Of a stretch of 5,469 nt of DNA, positions 1 through 4,905 are shown one piece after another. The position numbers were made by a program, and so were the translations under genes. Each line of letters starts with the position of its first letter. Positions within the stretch are counted from its first letter, which is position 1. The stretch is from DAIRUQ01 sp036803245 (GTDB lineage Bacteria; Chloroflexota; Anaerolineae; UBA1429). A model generated the notes under the pieces. It made no database searches and was not told where the DNA came from. It was given only the letters and a program-made list of their open reading frames with translations. Where the stretch lies: contig DAIRUQ010000143.1 of assembly GCA_036803245.1 (NCBI GenBank), positions 1 through 5,469 on the forward strand. The letters are read 5' to 3'.

Positions 1-585
1 CTGGGCGCCCCCTACAACCCGGCCAGCCCACAGAGTTACCAATACCTCCAGGATGCCCTGGACTATGCCCATGCCCAGGGCGCGGTCTCGCTGGCGGCCA
101 TGGGCAACTGCTTTGCCGGGCAGGACTGCTCGGTCACCGACCTGATGGCCCCGGCGGCACTGAACCACGTCATCGCCGTGGCGGCCACCGGCCCCACCGA
201 CACCCGCGCCCCCTATAGCATGGTGGGCGATCACTGCGACCTGGCGGCGCCAGGCGGCGATGACTCTAGCGGCAATGTTGGCGATCGGATCTATAGCACC
301 TATCCGTCCAGCAGCTACGCCTGGATGCAGGGCACCTCCATGGCCACGCCCCACGTGGCGGGTGCAGCGGCACTGCTGCTATCCATTGAGCCACTACTAG
401 CACCGGGTCTGAGAATGTCGCCCGGGTTGGTGGAGGCCCTGCTGAAGGCCGGCTCCCGCGACCTGGGCGCGCCCGGCCCCGACGCCTCCTATGGCGCCGG
501 CCGTCTGGATGTGGAGCGCTCCCTGTGGCTGGCCATGCATGTGGAACCGCGGGTGGCCCTGCCACTGGTCGCACGCCAGTGGTAG
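1..585 (+). CDS. Subtilisin-like (S8) secreted serine protease, C-terminal part, 5' end outside the window
   Basis: The frame is open from base 1, so this is the 3' part (194 codons plus stop) of a longer gene. What is seen: an oxyanion-hole region SLAAMGN with the Asn at residue 36 of the visible part, a typical CDLAAPGG strand, and the catalytic serine block GTSMATPHVAG with Ser at residue 113 (bases 337-339). The Asp and His of the triad must lie upstream. The block before the oxyanion Asn (ALDYAHAQGAVSLAAMGN) matches the usual subtilase pattern of a helix followed by a core strand. Three Cys (residues 37, 43, 79) suggest an extracytoplasmic enzyme. After a GAGRLDVERSL end-of-domain motif the protein closes with ALPLVARQW, which resembles the LPLV-type tails I recall from Chloroflexota exported proteins. 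Family role: hydrolysis of proteins outside the cell. The gene is convergent with the HtrA gene. Family assignment is very secure; the substrate is unknown. Confidence 0.96.
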   Translation: MGAPYNPASPQSYQYLQDALDYAHAQGAVSLAAMGNCFAGQDCSVTDLMAPAALNHVIAVAATGPTDTRAPYSMVGDHCDLAAPGGDDSSGNVGDRIYSTYPSSSYAWMQGTSMATPHVAGAAALLLSIEPLLAPGLRMSPGLVEALLKAGSRDLGAPGPDASYGAGRLDVERSLWLAMHVEPRVALPLVARQW

Positions 586-620
586 CTGACGGCCTCACCG
601 CCAGGATGGGAGATCCCCAA

Positions 621-645
621 CCTCTCAGTTGGCCCTCCTGAGAGG
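621..645. terminator. Small inverted repeat between convergent protease genes
   Basis: Perfect 8-bp inverted repeat CCTCTCAG (621-628) and CTGAGAGG (638-645) with a 9-nt loop, lying 36 nt past the subtilase stop. No T-tract follows. It may form the first hairpin of a two-hairpin transcription end region; this role is inferred from position and symmetry only. Confidence 0.4.
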
Positions 646-658
646 CGTCGCAGACAGG

Positions 659-707
659 AGCGAGGGCGAGCCCTGGGGCACTCGTCGCGCCCCGGCTCGC
701 CCTCGTT
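659..707. terminator. Long GC-rich hairpin, probable bidirectional terminator
   Basis: Perfect 12-bp inverted repeat CGAGGGCGAGCC (661-672) and GGCTCGCCCTCG (694-705). After a 2-nt bulge it continues inward with GGGG (675-678) pairing CCCC (690-693), leaving an 11-nt loop. It can also extend outward by a G-U and an A-U pair. It sits between the subtilase stop (585) and the HtrA stop (733) on opposite strands, so one hairpin can serve both transcripts. There is no real T-tract on either side, so it is not a textbook intrinsic terminator; a barrier hairpin or Rho-assisted end is possible. Confidence 0.6.
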
Positions 708-732
708 GCACGTCAATGGGATAGGGGGAAAC

Positions 733-1989
733 CTAGCTCCTGGGGCGGGCGCCTACCGTCACCTCGACCTCTACCTGCTCGCCGTCCCTCAAGACCGTCA
801 GCGTCACGCGCTGCCCAACCTCGACTCTACGCGTCAGGTACGAGATCAGGTCGTCGAACTTGCCCACCCTCTGGTCATCGATACCAACGATGATATCGCC
901 GCCCGCCGGCGCCGAGGAGCCCATATAGTCGACCGTCTCGTTGGAGGGGCGCAGATCAGCCTGGGCCGCGGGGCCACCTCGGGTGACCTCTAGCACCAAC
1001 ACGCCGCGCTGATCCTCCGGTAGCCCAGCGGCTTGGTTGTAGGTGGGCGCCAGGGTAAAGGTGGTCACGCCCAGGTAGGGATGCTCATAGTAGCCCTGGG
1101 CGATCAGATCAGGCACGACCCGGGCGACAATGCTGGAGGGTACCGCGAACCCCACGCCCGTGAACCCCTCGGTTGACGAGGTTATGGCGGTATTGACGCC
1201 GACCACGTTGCCGTTGAGATCCAGCAGCGGGCCACCCGAGTTGCCGGGGTTGATGGCGGCGTCGGTCTGGATAATGTCCGGCAGGGTGTACGAGCCCCCC
1301 GAAGCCGAGGACGACGTCGGCATGAGGCGCCCCAGCGCGCTGACGATGCCGCTGGTCATGGTGCCCTCCAGGCCATACGGGTTCCCGATGGCCACCACGC
1401 GATCGCCCACCGAAAGCTGGTCAGAATCGGCCAGGCTGAGAGGATGCAGCAGCTCGCCGTCCACATCGACACGGATGACCGCCAGGTCGCTGTCGGGATC
1501 GGTGCCCACCACCTCGGCGATGGCGGTCACGTCGTTCGAAAAGGTCACCTGCACCTGCTCGGCGTTGGCGACCACGTGGTTGTTGGTGACAATGTGGCCC
1601 TGGCCATCATAGACCCATCCCGACCCCTCGCCCTGCGGAACCAAGCTGTCCTCCTGGTCCATGTTGGGGCTGGGCTGGTAGTAGCGGCCGTATAGCTGCG
1701 AAAGACGCGTCAGCGTGGTGATATTCACGACGGCTGGGTTGGCACGCTCATAGATAGAGGGCAACACCGAATCGCCCGGCAACACCTCGGCCACCGGCTG
1801 CGCGGGGGGCACCGGCGTAGCCGCGGGCACAGCCGTGACTACACGCTCCACCACCTCGGTCACCACCTGGGGGGTGGAACTCGAACGGCTGGGGGCCAAG
1901 AGACTGGCCACGCCACAGCATCCTGACAGCGCCACCGCAACGATCAGCAAGACACTCACCAGCGCCAACGTCCAAACCTTGCTCCGCAT
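733..1989 (-). CDS. HtrA/Do-like trypsin-family serine protease, lipoprotein, with one C-terminal PDZ domain
   Basis: A 418-aa protein with the start at 1989, chosen because GGAGGT lies 4 nt upstream; the frame also allows a start at 2013, eight codons longer, with no such site. Residues 1-24 form a lipoprotein signal: basic MRSK, a hydrophobic run, then lipobox LSGC with Cys24 as the lipid site. A Ser/Thr/Pro/Val-rich linker (about 25-75) follows. The protease domain (about 80-290) shows His138 in TNNHVV, Asp168 in DSDLAVI and Ser251 in INPGNSGGPL, a complete S1C triad. A PDZ domain occupies about 304-412, ending in a GGDIIVGID and TVLRDGE pattern. Family role: ATP-independent degradation or refolding of damaged proteins outside the cytoplasm. 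It would act anchored to the outer face of the membrane. It has its own promoter and a palindrome over the -10, and is divergent from the URO-D-like gene. Confidence 0.95.
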   Translation of the reverse strand: MRSKVWTLALVSVLLIVAVALSGCCGVASLLAPSRSSSTPQVVTEVVERVVTAVPAATPVPPAQPVAEVLPGDSVLPSIYERANPAVVNITTLTRLSQLYGRYYQPSPNMDQEDSLVPQGEGSGWVYDGQGHIVTNNHVVANAEQVQVTFSNDVTAIAEVVGTDPDSDLAVIRVDVDGELLHPLSLADSDQLSVGDRVVAIGNPYGLEGTMTSGIVSALGRLMPTSSSASGGSYTLPDIIQTDAAINPGNSGGPLLDLNGNVVGVNTAITSSTEGFTGVGFAVPSSIVARVVPDLIAQGYYEHPYLGVTTFTLAPTYNQAAGLPEDQRGVLVLEVTRGGPAAQADLRPSNETVDYMGSSAPAGGDIIVGIDDQRVGKFDDLISYLTRRVEVGQRVTLTVLRDGEQVEVEVTVGARPRS

Positions 1990-1993
1990 AGCT

Positions 1994-1999
1994 ACCTCC
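1994..1999 (-). promoter_or_regulatory. Ribosome binding site that sets the HtrA start
   Basis: GGAGGT on the minus strand, 4 nt before the ATG at 1989. It lies inside the longer open frame that begins at 2013, and so argues that translation starts at the second Met. That choice also puts the positive MRSK segment at the true N-terminus of the signal peptide. Confidence 0.8.
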
Positions 2000-2038
2000 G
2001 TCCTTGAACGCAAGCGTGTATCTCACCCATCGGCATCG

Positions 2039-2059
2039 TTACCATGCGTATTATGGTAA
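2039..2059. promoter_or_regulatory. Palindromic operator candidate over the htrA -10 box
   Basis: Perfect 7-bp inverted repeat TTACCAT (2039-2045) and ATGGTAA (2053-2059) with a 7-nt centre. Its right arm covers the proposed -10 box of the minus-strand promoter and its left arm covers the likely transcription start. A dimeric repressor bound here would block the htrA promoter. The factor is unknown, and binding is an inference from symmetry and position. Confidence 0.45.
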
Positions 2060-2081
2060 GCGCGGTGGTCGAGCGTGTCAA
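2053..2081 (-). promoter_or_regulatory. Sigma70-type promoter of the HtrA gene
   Basis: Minus-strand -35 TTGACA (2076-2081), a perfect consensus match, 17-nt spacer, -10 TACCAT (2053-2058, 4 of 6). The predicted start near 2046 leaves a leader of roughly 55-60 nt before the ATG at 1989. An alternative -10 CATAAT (2050-2055) would need a 20-nt spacer. Confidence 0.55.
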
Positions 2082-2110
2082 GAATCTGTGGAGATTTGGT
2101 AGAGATCGGC

Positions 2111-2139
2111 TTGGCAACCTCCGCCGCCTCGGGTAGGAT
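2111..2139 (+). promoter_or_regulatory. Sigma70-type promoter of the URO-D-like gene
   Basis: Plus-strand -35 TTGGCA (2111-2116, 5 of 6), 17-nt spacer, -10 TAGGAT (2134-2139, 4 of 6). Transcription would start near 2146, giving a leader of about 40 nt that carries a GGAGG ribosome site (2176-2180) 7 nt before the ATG at 2188. It is back to back with the htrA promoter. Confidence 0.5.
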
Positions 2140-2187
2140 GCCCGCCATGCTTGGTAACGCCGCGCCCAGGTAACCGGAGGAGCGCCC

Positions 2188-2964
2188 ATGACCACCCGCC
2201 AGCGTTTGCTCGCCATTCTCGATGGCCGTTCGCCCGACCGCATCCCCTGGGTGCCACGGCTGCTCCTTTGGTACAACGCCCGTCGCGCCACGGGCACGTT
2301 GCCACCAGAGTGGGAGGGGCTCTCGCTGCGCGAGGTGGAGCGCTCACTGGGCTGTGGCACGCCCGCTCGCGACGGCCCGGTGGCGCAACAGCGCTACGAG
2401 GGNNNNNNNNNNNNNNNNNNNNNNNNNNNNNNNNNNNNNNNNNNNNNNNNNNNNNNNNNNNNNNNNNNNNNNNNNNNNNNNNNNNNNNNNNNNNNNNNNN
2501 NNCATTCGTCCAGCTACACCCCACCCCGCATGTATGAGCGCTACATCCTGCCCTACTACCAGGCGTTCAACCCCCGGATGCAGTCCGCTGGCAAGGCCGT
2601 GGCGCTGCACGCGGATAATGACACCTCGCGCATCGCAACGCTGATCGAGCAAGCCGGCTATGACATGGTCGAGTGCTTTGTGACGGCGCCGATGGTGCCG
2701 TTCACGCTGGAACAGGCGCGCGAGACCTGGGGCACGCGTGTGATCATCTGGGGCGGGTTGCCCTCGCTGCTATTCGCGCCCAGCGTGCCCGAGGACGAGT
2801 TCCGCGCCGAGGTGAACCATGTGCTGGACGTGGTGGCGCCCGGCGACGCGTTCATCCTGGGCGTGGCCGACAACGTCATGCCCGACTCGCTGATCCAGCG
2901 AGTGGCCTGGGTCAGCGAGCTGGTGGAGGAGCGAGGACATTACCCGATCGTTCCGCGGGGGTGA
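2188..2964 (+). CDS. Uroporphyrinogen decarboxylase (URO-D)/MtaA-CmuA family protein, interrupted by an assembly gap
   Basis: The start at 2188 has GGAGG 7 nt upstream. The visible N-terminal part (71 codons) opens with MTTRQRLLAILDGRSPDRIPW, the usual start of URO-D-like proteins. After the 100-N gap, 153 codons resume with PPRMYERYILPYYQAF, then HADNDTSRIATLIEQAGYD, VIIWGGLPSLLF and a FILGVADNVMPD block near the C-terminus. These are in the expected order for one family member. Only about 224 residues are visible, while family members are usually about 340-390 aa, so the true gap probably hides more than 100 residues. The frame matches across the N run, but N length is arbitrary. These paralogues are mostly not heme enzymes; some act in corrinoid methyl transfer, so the substrate is not assigned. 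The last codons lie in a repeat that recurs at 4852-4905. Confidence 0.88.
   Translation: MTTRQRLLAILDGRSPDRIPWVPRLLLWYNARRATGTLPPEWEGLSLREVERSLGCGTPARDGPVAQQRYEXXXXXXXXXXXXXXXXXXXXXXXXXXXXXXXXXXHSSSYTPPRMYERYILPYYQAFNPRMQSAGKAVALHADNDTSRIATLIEQAGYDMVECFVTAPMVPFTLEQARETWGTRVIIWGGLPSLLFAPSVPEDEFRAEVNHVLDVVAPGDAFILGVADNVMPDSLIQRVAWVSELVEERGHYPIVPRG
2403..2502. other. Assembly gap (100 N)
   Basis: Exactly 100 undetermined bases inside the URO-D-like gene. A round number usually marks a scaffold gap of unknown length, and the family length implies that more sequence is missing than 100 bases. No feature can be called inside it. Confidence 0.98.
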
Positions 2965-2979
2965 GCTCCGTACGGCCCA
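2926..2979 (+). repeat. 54-bp direct repeat, copy 1, at the 3' end of the URO-D-like gene
   Basis: Matches 4852-4905 at 49 of 54 positions in the same orientation (mismatches at 2928, 2934, 2940, 2967, 2971), with an unbroken 26-base identity at 2941-2966. It covers the last 12 codons and stop of the URO-D-like gene and 15 bases beyond. It contains the small palindromes CGATCG, CCGCGG and CCGTACGG. The upstream peptide EERGHYPI looks like a normal C-terminus of this family, so this copy may be the source. Confidence 0.85.
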
Positions 2980-3026
2980 TGCGAGATGCGCTTCCACGAC
3001 GCGCTACATGCATCCGCTCGGCAACC

Positions 3027-4007
3027 TCACCTCGTCGTTTCCAAGCCTGAGGTCGATGGCAGATAGCTTGCGTCAATGGGGCTGCCGCAGCCCGGGCAGA
3101 ACTGCTCGCCGCCCTCGAGACGACGGCCACACATAGCACAAAAGCCACTCGTGGCCGAGTGCTGCCGGGCCACCTGTGTCTGGCGGCGCAACACAGCATC
3201 ATACTCGCCGCTCTCAACCCACCGCACCAGCTCACTGGCACGCATGACGGTCCACGGGTGGGTATCGCCGATCAGTGCAATAAACTTCCAGACGCGATTC
3301 AGCTGCTCATACTCCATCGTCTCAAAACTGCGGACCTGCTCCATGAACGCATCGAGATTGATGTCTTCAAAGCTCCTTAGTGGAGCCCCCGCCATCTTGC
3401 TCAGCGTGCGCATTGCGGCATCGAGATCTTGGCACGCCAGCAACCCGGCCCTGTCTGCCGTGAACTCGGACATGCGGGACCACCAGAGGAGCGCCAACGT
3501 GAGTGGCAGGACCATGGCCTGACCGATGCCCAGGGTGAGCGCCCCGACGTAGGCGGCCGTATCCCGCAGCACAACCGCAAGCTGCGAATAGCGGACGTGA
3601 CGGCTCTTGATGTGGCCAATCTCGTGCCCAATGACAAAGCGTCGCTCCGACTCGTCCAGGAGGTCGACGCAGCCAGAGTCCAGTATGAGAATCGGCGTCT
3701 CAGCGCCAGTGGTGGCTGCGTTGACCCCAAAGCCCCAGCGCAGAAAGGCCTCCGGCACGTCGGGCAGATCCAGCACACGACAAGTGTCTCGCACCAGATT
3801 GTCTAGCTCAGGAAACTGGTCTTCGCCTAGCTGCAGTCCTGACCCTCGGTCCTGGTACGTATAGACGCGGTCCAGAGCCTGTTTGTTGAACCAGCGCAAC
3901 ACCTGTTTGAGCCCCGGAGTCTTGTCCAGAGCGTTGAGGGCTTTGCGATCATTGGGATGTTCGTACTCGAGCGGATGAAGACCAAGAACCTCGAGCAACT
4001 GACTCAT
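3027..4007 (-). CDS. M48-family membrane zinc metalloprotease with a C-terminal zinc ribbon
   Basis: A 326-aa protein starting at ATG 4007, with a GAGAGGG site 8 nt upstream. The M48 active site is HEIGH at residues 128-132 (zinc ligands His128 and His132, catalytic Glu129), and the third ligand is Glu181 in SEFTADRAG. A hydrophobic segment at about 152-176 lies between the two motifs, as in HtpX/Ste24-type enzymes. THPWTVMRASEL (about 249-260) matches the late family motif. The N-terminal 120 residues resemble the domain seen before the HExxH in small M48 peptidases. The C-terminus carries a CX2C-X10-CX2C zinc ribbon (Cys290, 293, 304, 307), which is extra to the protease. Expected role: cleavage of membrane or membrane-proximal proteins from the cytoplasmic side. 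It is the second gene of an operon, 18 nt after the TM2-like gene. The substrate is unknown. Confidence 0.92.
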   Translation of the reverse strand: MSQLLEVLGLHPLEYEHPNDRKALNALDKTPGLKQVLRWFNKQALDRVYTYQDRGSGLQLGEDQFPELDNLVRDTCRVLDLPDVPEAFLRWGFGVNAATTGAETPILILDSGCVDLLDESERRFVIGHEIGHIKSRHVRYSQLAVVLRDTAAYVGALTLGIGQAMVLPLTLALLWWSRMSEFTADRAGLLACQDLDAAMRTLSKMAGAPLRSFEDINLDAFMEQVRSFETMEYEQLNRVWKFIALIGDTHPWTVMRASELVRWVESGEYDAVLRRQTQVARQHSATSGFCAMCGRRLEGGEQFCPGCGSPIDASYLPSTSGLETTR

Positions 4008-4025
4008 GTTCGGTACCCTCTCAGA

Positions 4026-4475
4026 TCAGCCTGGGAAGAACTCCCACTTGCGTACCGGTTGGCCGCGCTGTAGCTTCTGAGCCACCTGGTATGCGTCAAC
4101 AATCGAACCGAGCCAGACCGCCCAGAGAATGCAATTCATGATAAACATCGATGCTACAAAGCAAACCATAATGACGATACCCTTTGCCACCTGTCCCAGG
4201 ATGATCTGAGCCAGACCTGGCAACAGGATGTCAAAAAGGCAGAGTGCTGTCGATTTCGGAGGGACCGATGGGTATACATAGTCATCATCGGTCACCACGC
4301 GCTGGTCTCGGGTGCCATGTCCCAGGGCCTTTGGGGCAACTTTGGGTTCTGGGAAGATCTCTTCGGTGATGTTGGCCCCACAGCTCGGACAGAAGACGCC
4401 GTCTGCCGGTACGTCCGATCCGCAGGCCGGGCATCTCTTTCGTGCCGTCGGCCTACCGGGATTACCGTGAGCCAT
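4026..4475 (-). CDS. Zinc-ribbon, TM2-like small membrane protein
   Basis: A 149-aa protein with the start at 4475, chosen for its strong GAGAGGAG site 7 nt upstream and for a promoter at 4591-4619 that would leave no message for the longer GTG frame starting at 4643. Residues 15-32 form a C4 zinc ribbon (CPAC, then CPSC, ten residues between). A polar linker (about 38-75) follows, then a hydrophobic hairpin at about 78-128. It includes LLPGLAQIILGQVAKGI and WLGSIVDAYQVAQ, the pattern of TM2-type and related small membrane proteins (a PGLGQxYLGQ-like turn and a final DAY motif). It ends with a short basic tail. The function is not known; ribbon-plus-TM2 proteins are often interpreted as membrane adaptors. 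It is first in an operon with the M48 protease and shares the same ribbon spacing, which suggests a joint role at the inner membrane. Confidence 0.85.
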   Translation of the reverse strand: MAHGNPGRPTARKRCPACGSDVPADGVFCPSCGANITEEIFPEPKVAPKALGHGTRDQRVVTDDDYVYPSVPPKSTALCLFDILLPGLAQIILGQVAKGIVIMVCFVASMFIMNCILWAVWLGSIVDAYQVAQKLQRGQPVRKWEFFPG

Positions 4476-4482
4476 AGAAGTG

Positions 4483-4490
4483 CTCCTCTC
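4483..4490 (-). promoter_or_regulatory. Ribosome binding site that sets the TM2-like protein start
   Basis: Minus-strand GAGAGGAG, with AGGAG ending 7 nt before the ATG at 4475. The competing GTG start at 4643 has no such site, so this sequence decides the start. Confidence 0.75.
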
Positions 4491-4590
4491 ATGTTGCTGC
4501 AACGGCTCGCTCCGCAAGACGCCCAAACGCCTCTTCATCTCTGACACTGTGGCACGGCTACTATTCGCCCACAGGCCAAGAACCGTCGCC

Positions 4591-4619
4591 ATCATAGCAA
4601 TGCACCAATGCGGAATCAA
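4591..4619 (-). promoter_or_regulatory. Sigma70-type promoter of the zinc-ribbon/M48 operon
   Basis: Minus-strand -35 TTGATT (4614-4619, 4 of 6), 17-nt spacer, -10 TATGAT (4591-4596, 5 of 6) preceded by TGC, that is, an extended -10. The start would fall near 4584, giving a leader of about 110 nt to the ATG at 4475. It is the best promoter match upstream of the operon. Confidence 0.6.
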
Positions 4620-4851
4620 GAACACAAGCCATAAATACCACACTATTTACGCAGGATTCATAGGGGAACCGCGCCGTGCGATAGTAAGCATCCGTCAGCA
4701 AGCATTAGCCAGAGGGGCAGGGACATGTCACGTGAGCAGCGATGCAGCTGCCACCAACCCATACGATCGCTGGAACAGGCTCTGGTGTGCGCACCTCTTG
4801 CCATCCGCCACACCTGACCGCTGTTGAGGGGCTATAGGTGAGCAACCTACT

Positions 4852-4905
4852 GAAGAGCGGGGACACTACCCGATCGTTCCGCGGGGGTGAGCGCCGCACG
4901 GCCCA
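4852..4905 (+). repeat. 54-bp direct repeat, copy 2, at the 3' end of the membrane-protein gene
   Basis: Same orientation as copy 1 and shifted by exactly 1926 bp. On the plus strand it keeps the peptide EERGHYPIVPRG and its TGA (4888-4890), with three synonymous changes and no amino-acid change. No further URO-D-like sequence lies upstream. On the minus strand it supplies the last roughly 13 codons and the TAG stop of the membrane protein. Together the two copies bracket the M48/zinc-ribbon operon. Confidence 0.85.

Larger units (their letters stand above)
4476..4865 (-). other. 390-bp intergenic leader upstream of the zinc-ribbon operon
   Basis: No convincing gene is seen. The open minus-strand stretch 4476-4643 would add 56 codons to the TM2-like protein, with a GTG start and a hydrophobic beginning (WYLWLVFLIPHW), but it has no ribosome site and contains the promoter. 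The part 4644-4851 holds only short palindromes such as CACGTG and GTGCGCAC and no clear terminator for the membrane-protein gene that ends at 4866. The last bases belong to the second copy of the 54-bp repeat. Confidence 0.6.

Noticed and set aside
1130..1612. 160-codon plus-strand open frame opposite the HtrA gene (also 706-993, 1444-1695 and 1835-2059)
   Set aside because: These lie antisense to a gene with complete catalytic motifs, have low-complexity or compositionally biased products, and have no domain I recognise. Long antisense frames are expected in GC-rich genes.
2965..3026. Possible terminator between the URO-D-like and M48 stop codons
   Set aside because: Only a GCGC/GCGC stem of four pairs and the palindrome CCGTACGG are visible, with no T-run; too weak to call.
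2222..3050. Alternative plus- and minus-strand frames over the URO-D-like gene (for example 2222-2644, 2673-3050, 2770-2997)
   Set aside because: They owe part of their length to the N run or lie out of frame with the recognised protein; none shows a domain.
3076..3522. Plus-strand open frames of 125-148 codons opposite the M48 gene (3076-3522, 3429-3806)
   Set aside because: Antisense to a clear M48 coding sequence, with Ser/Arg-rich products that show no family pattern.
952..4035. Shared 14-mer CAGATCAGCCTGGG at 952-965 and 4022-4035
   Set aside because: One copy is inside the HtrA coding sequence and the other at the end of the TM2-like gene; there is no extended similarity around it, so a chance match is the simplest reading.
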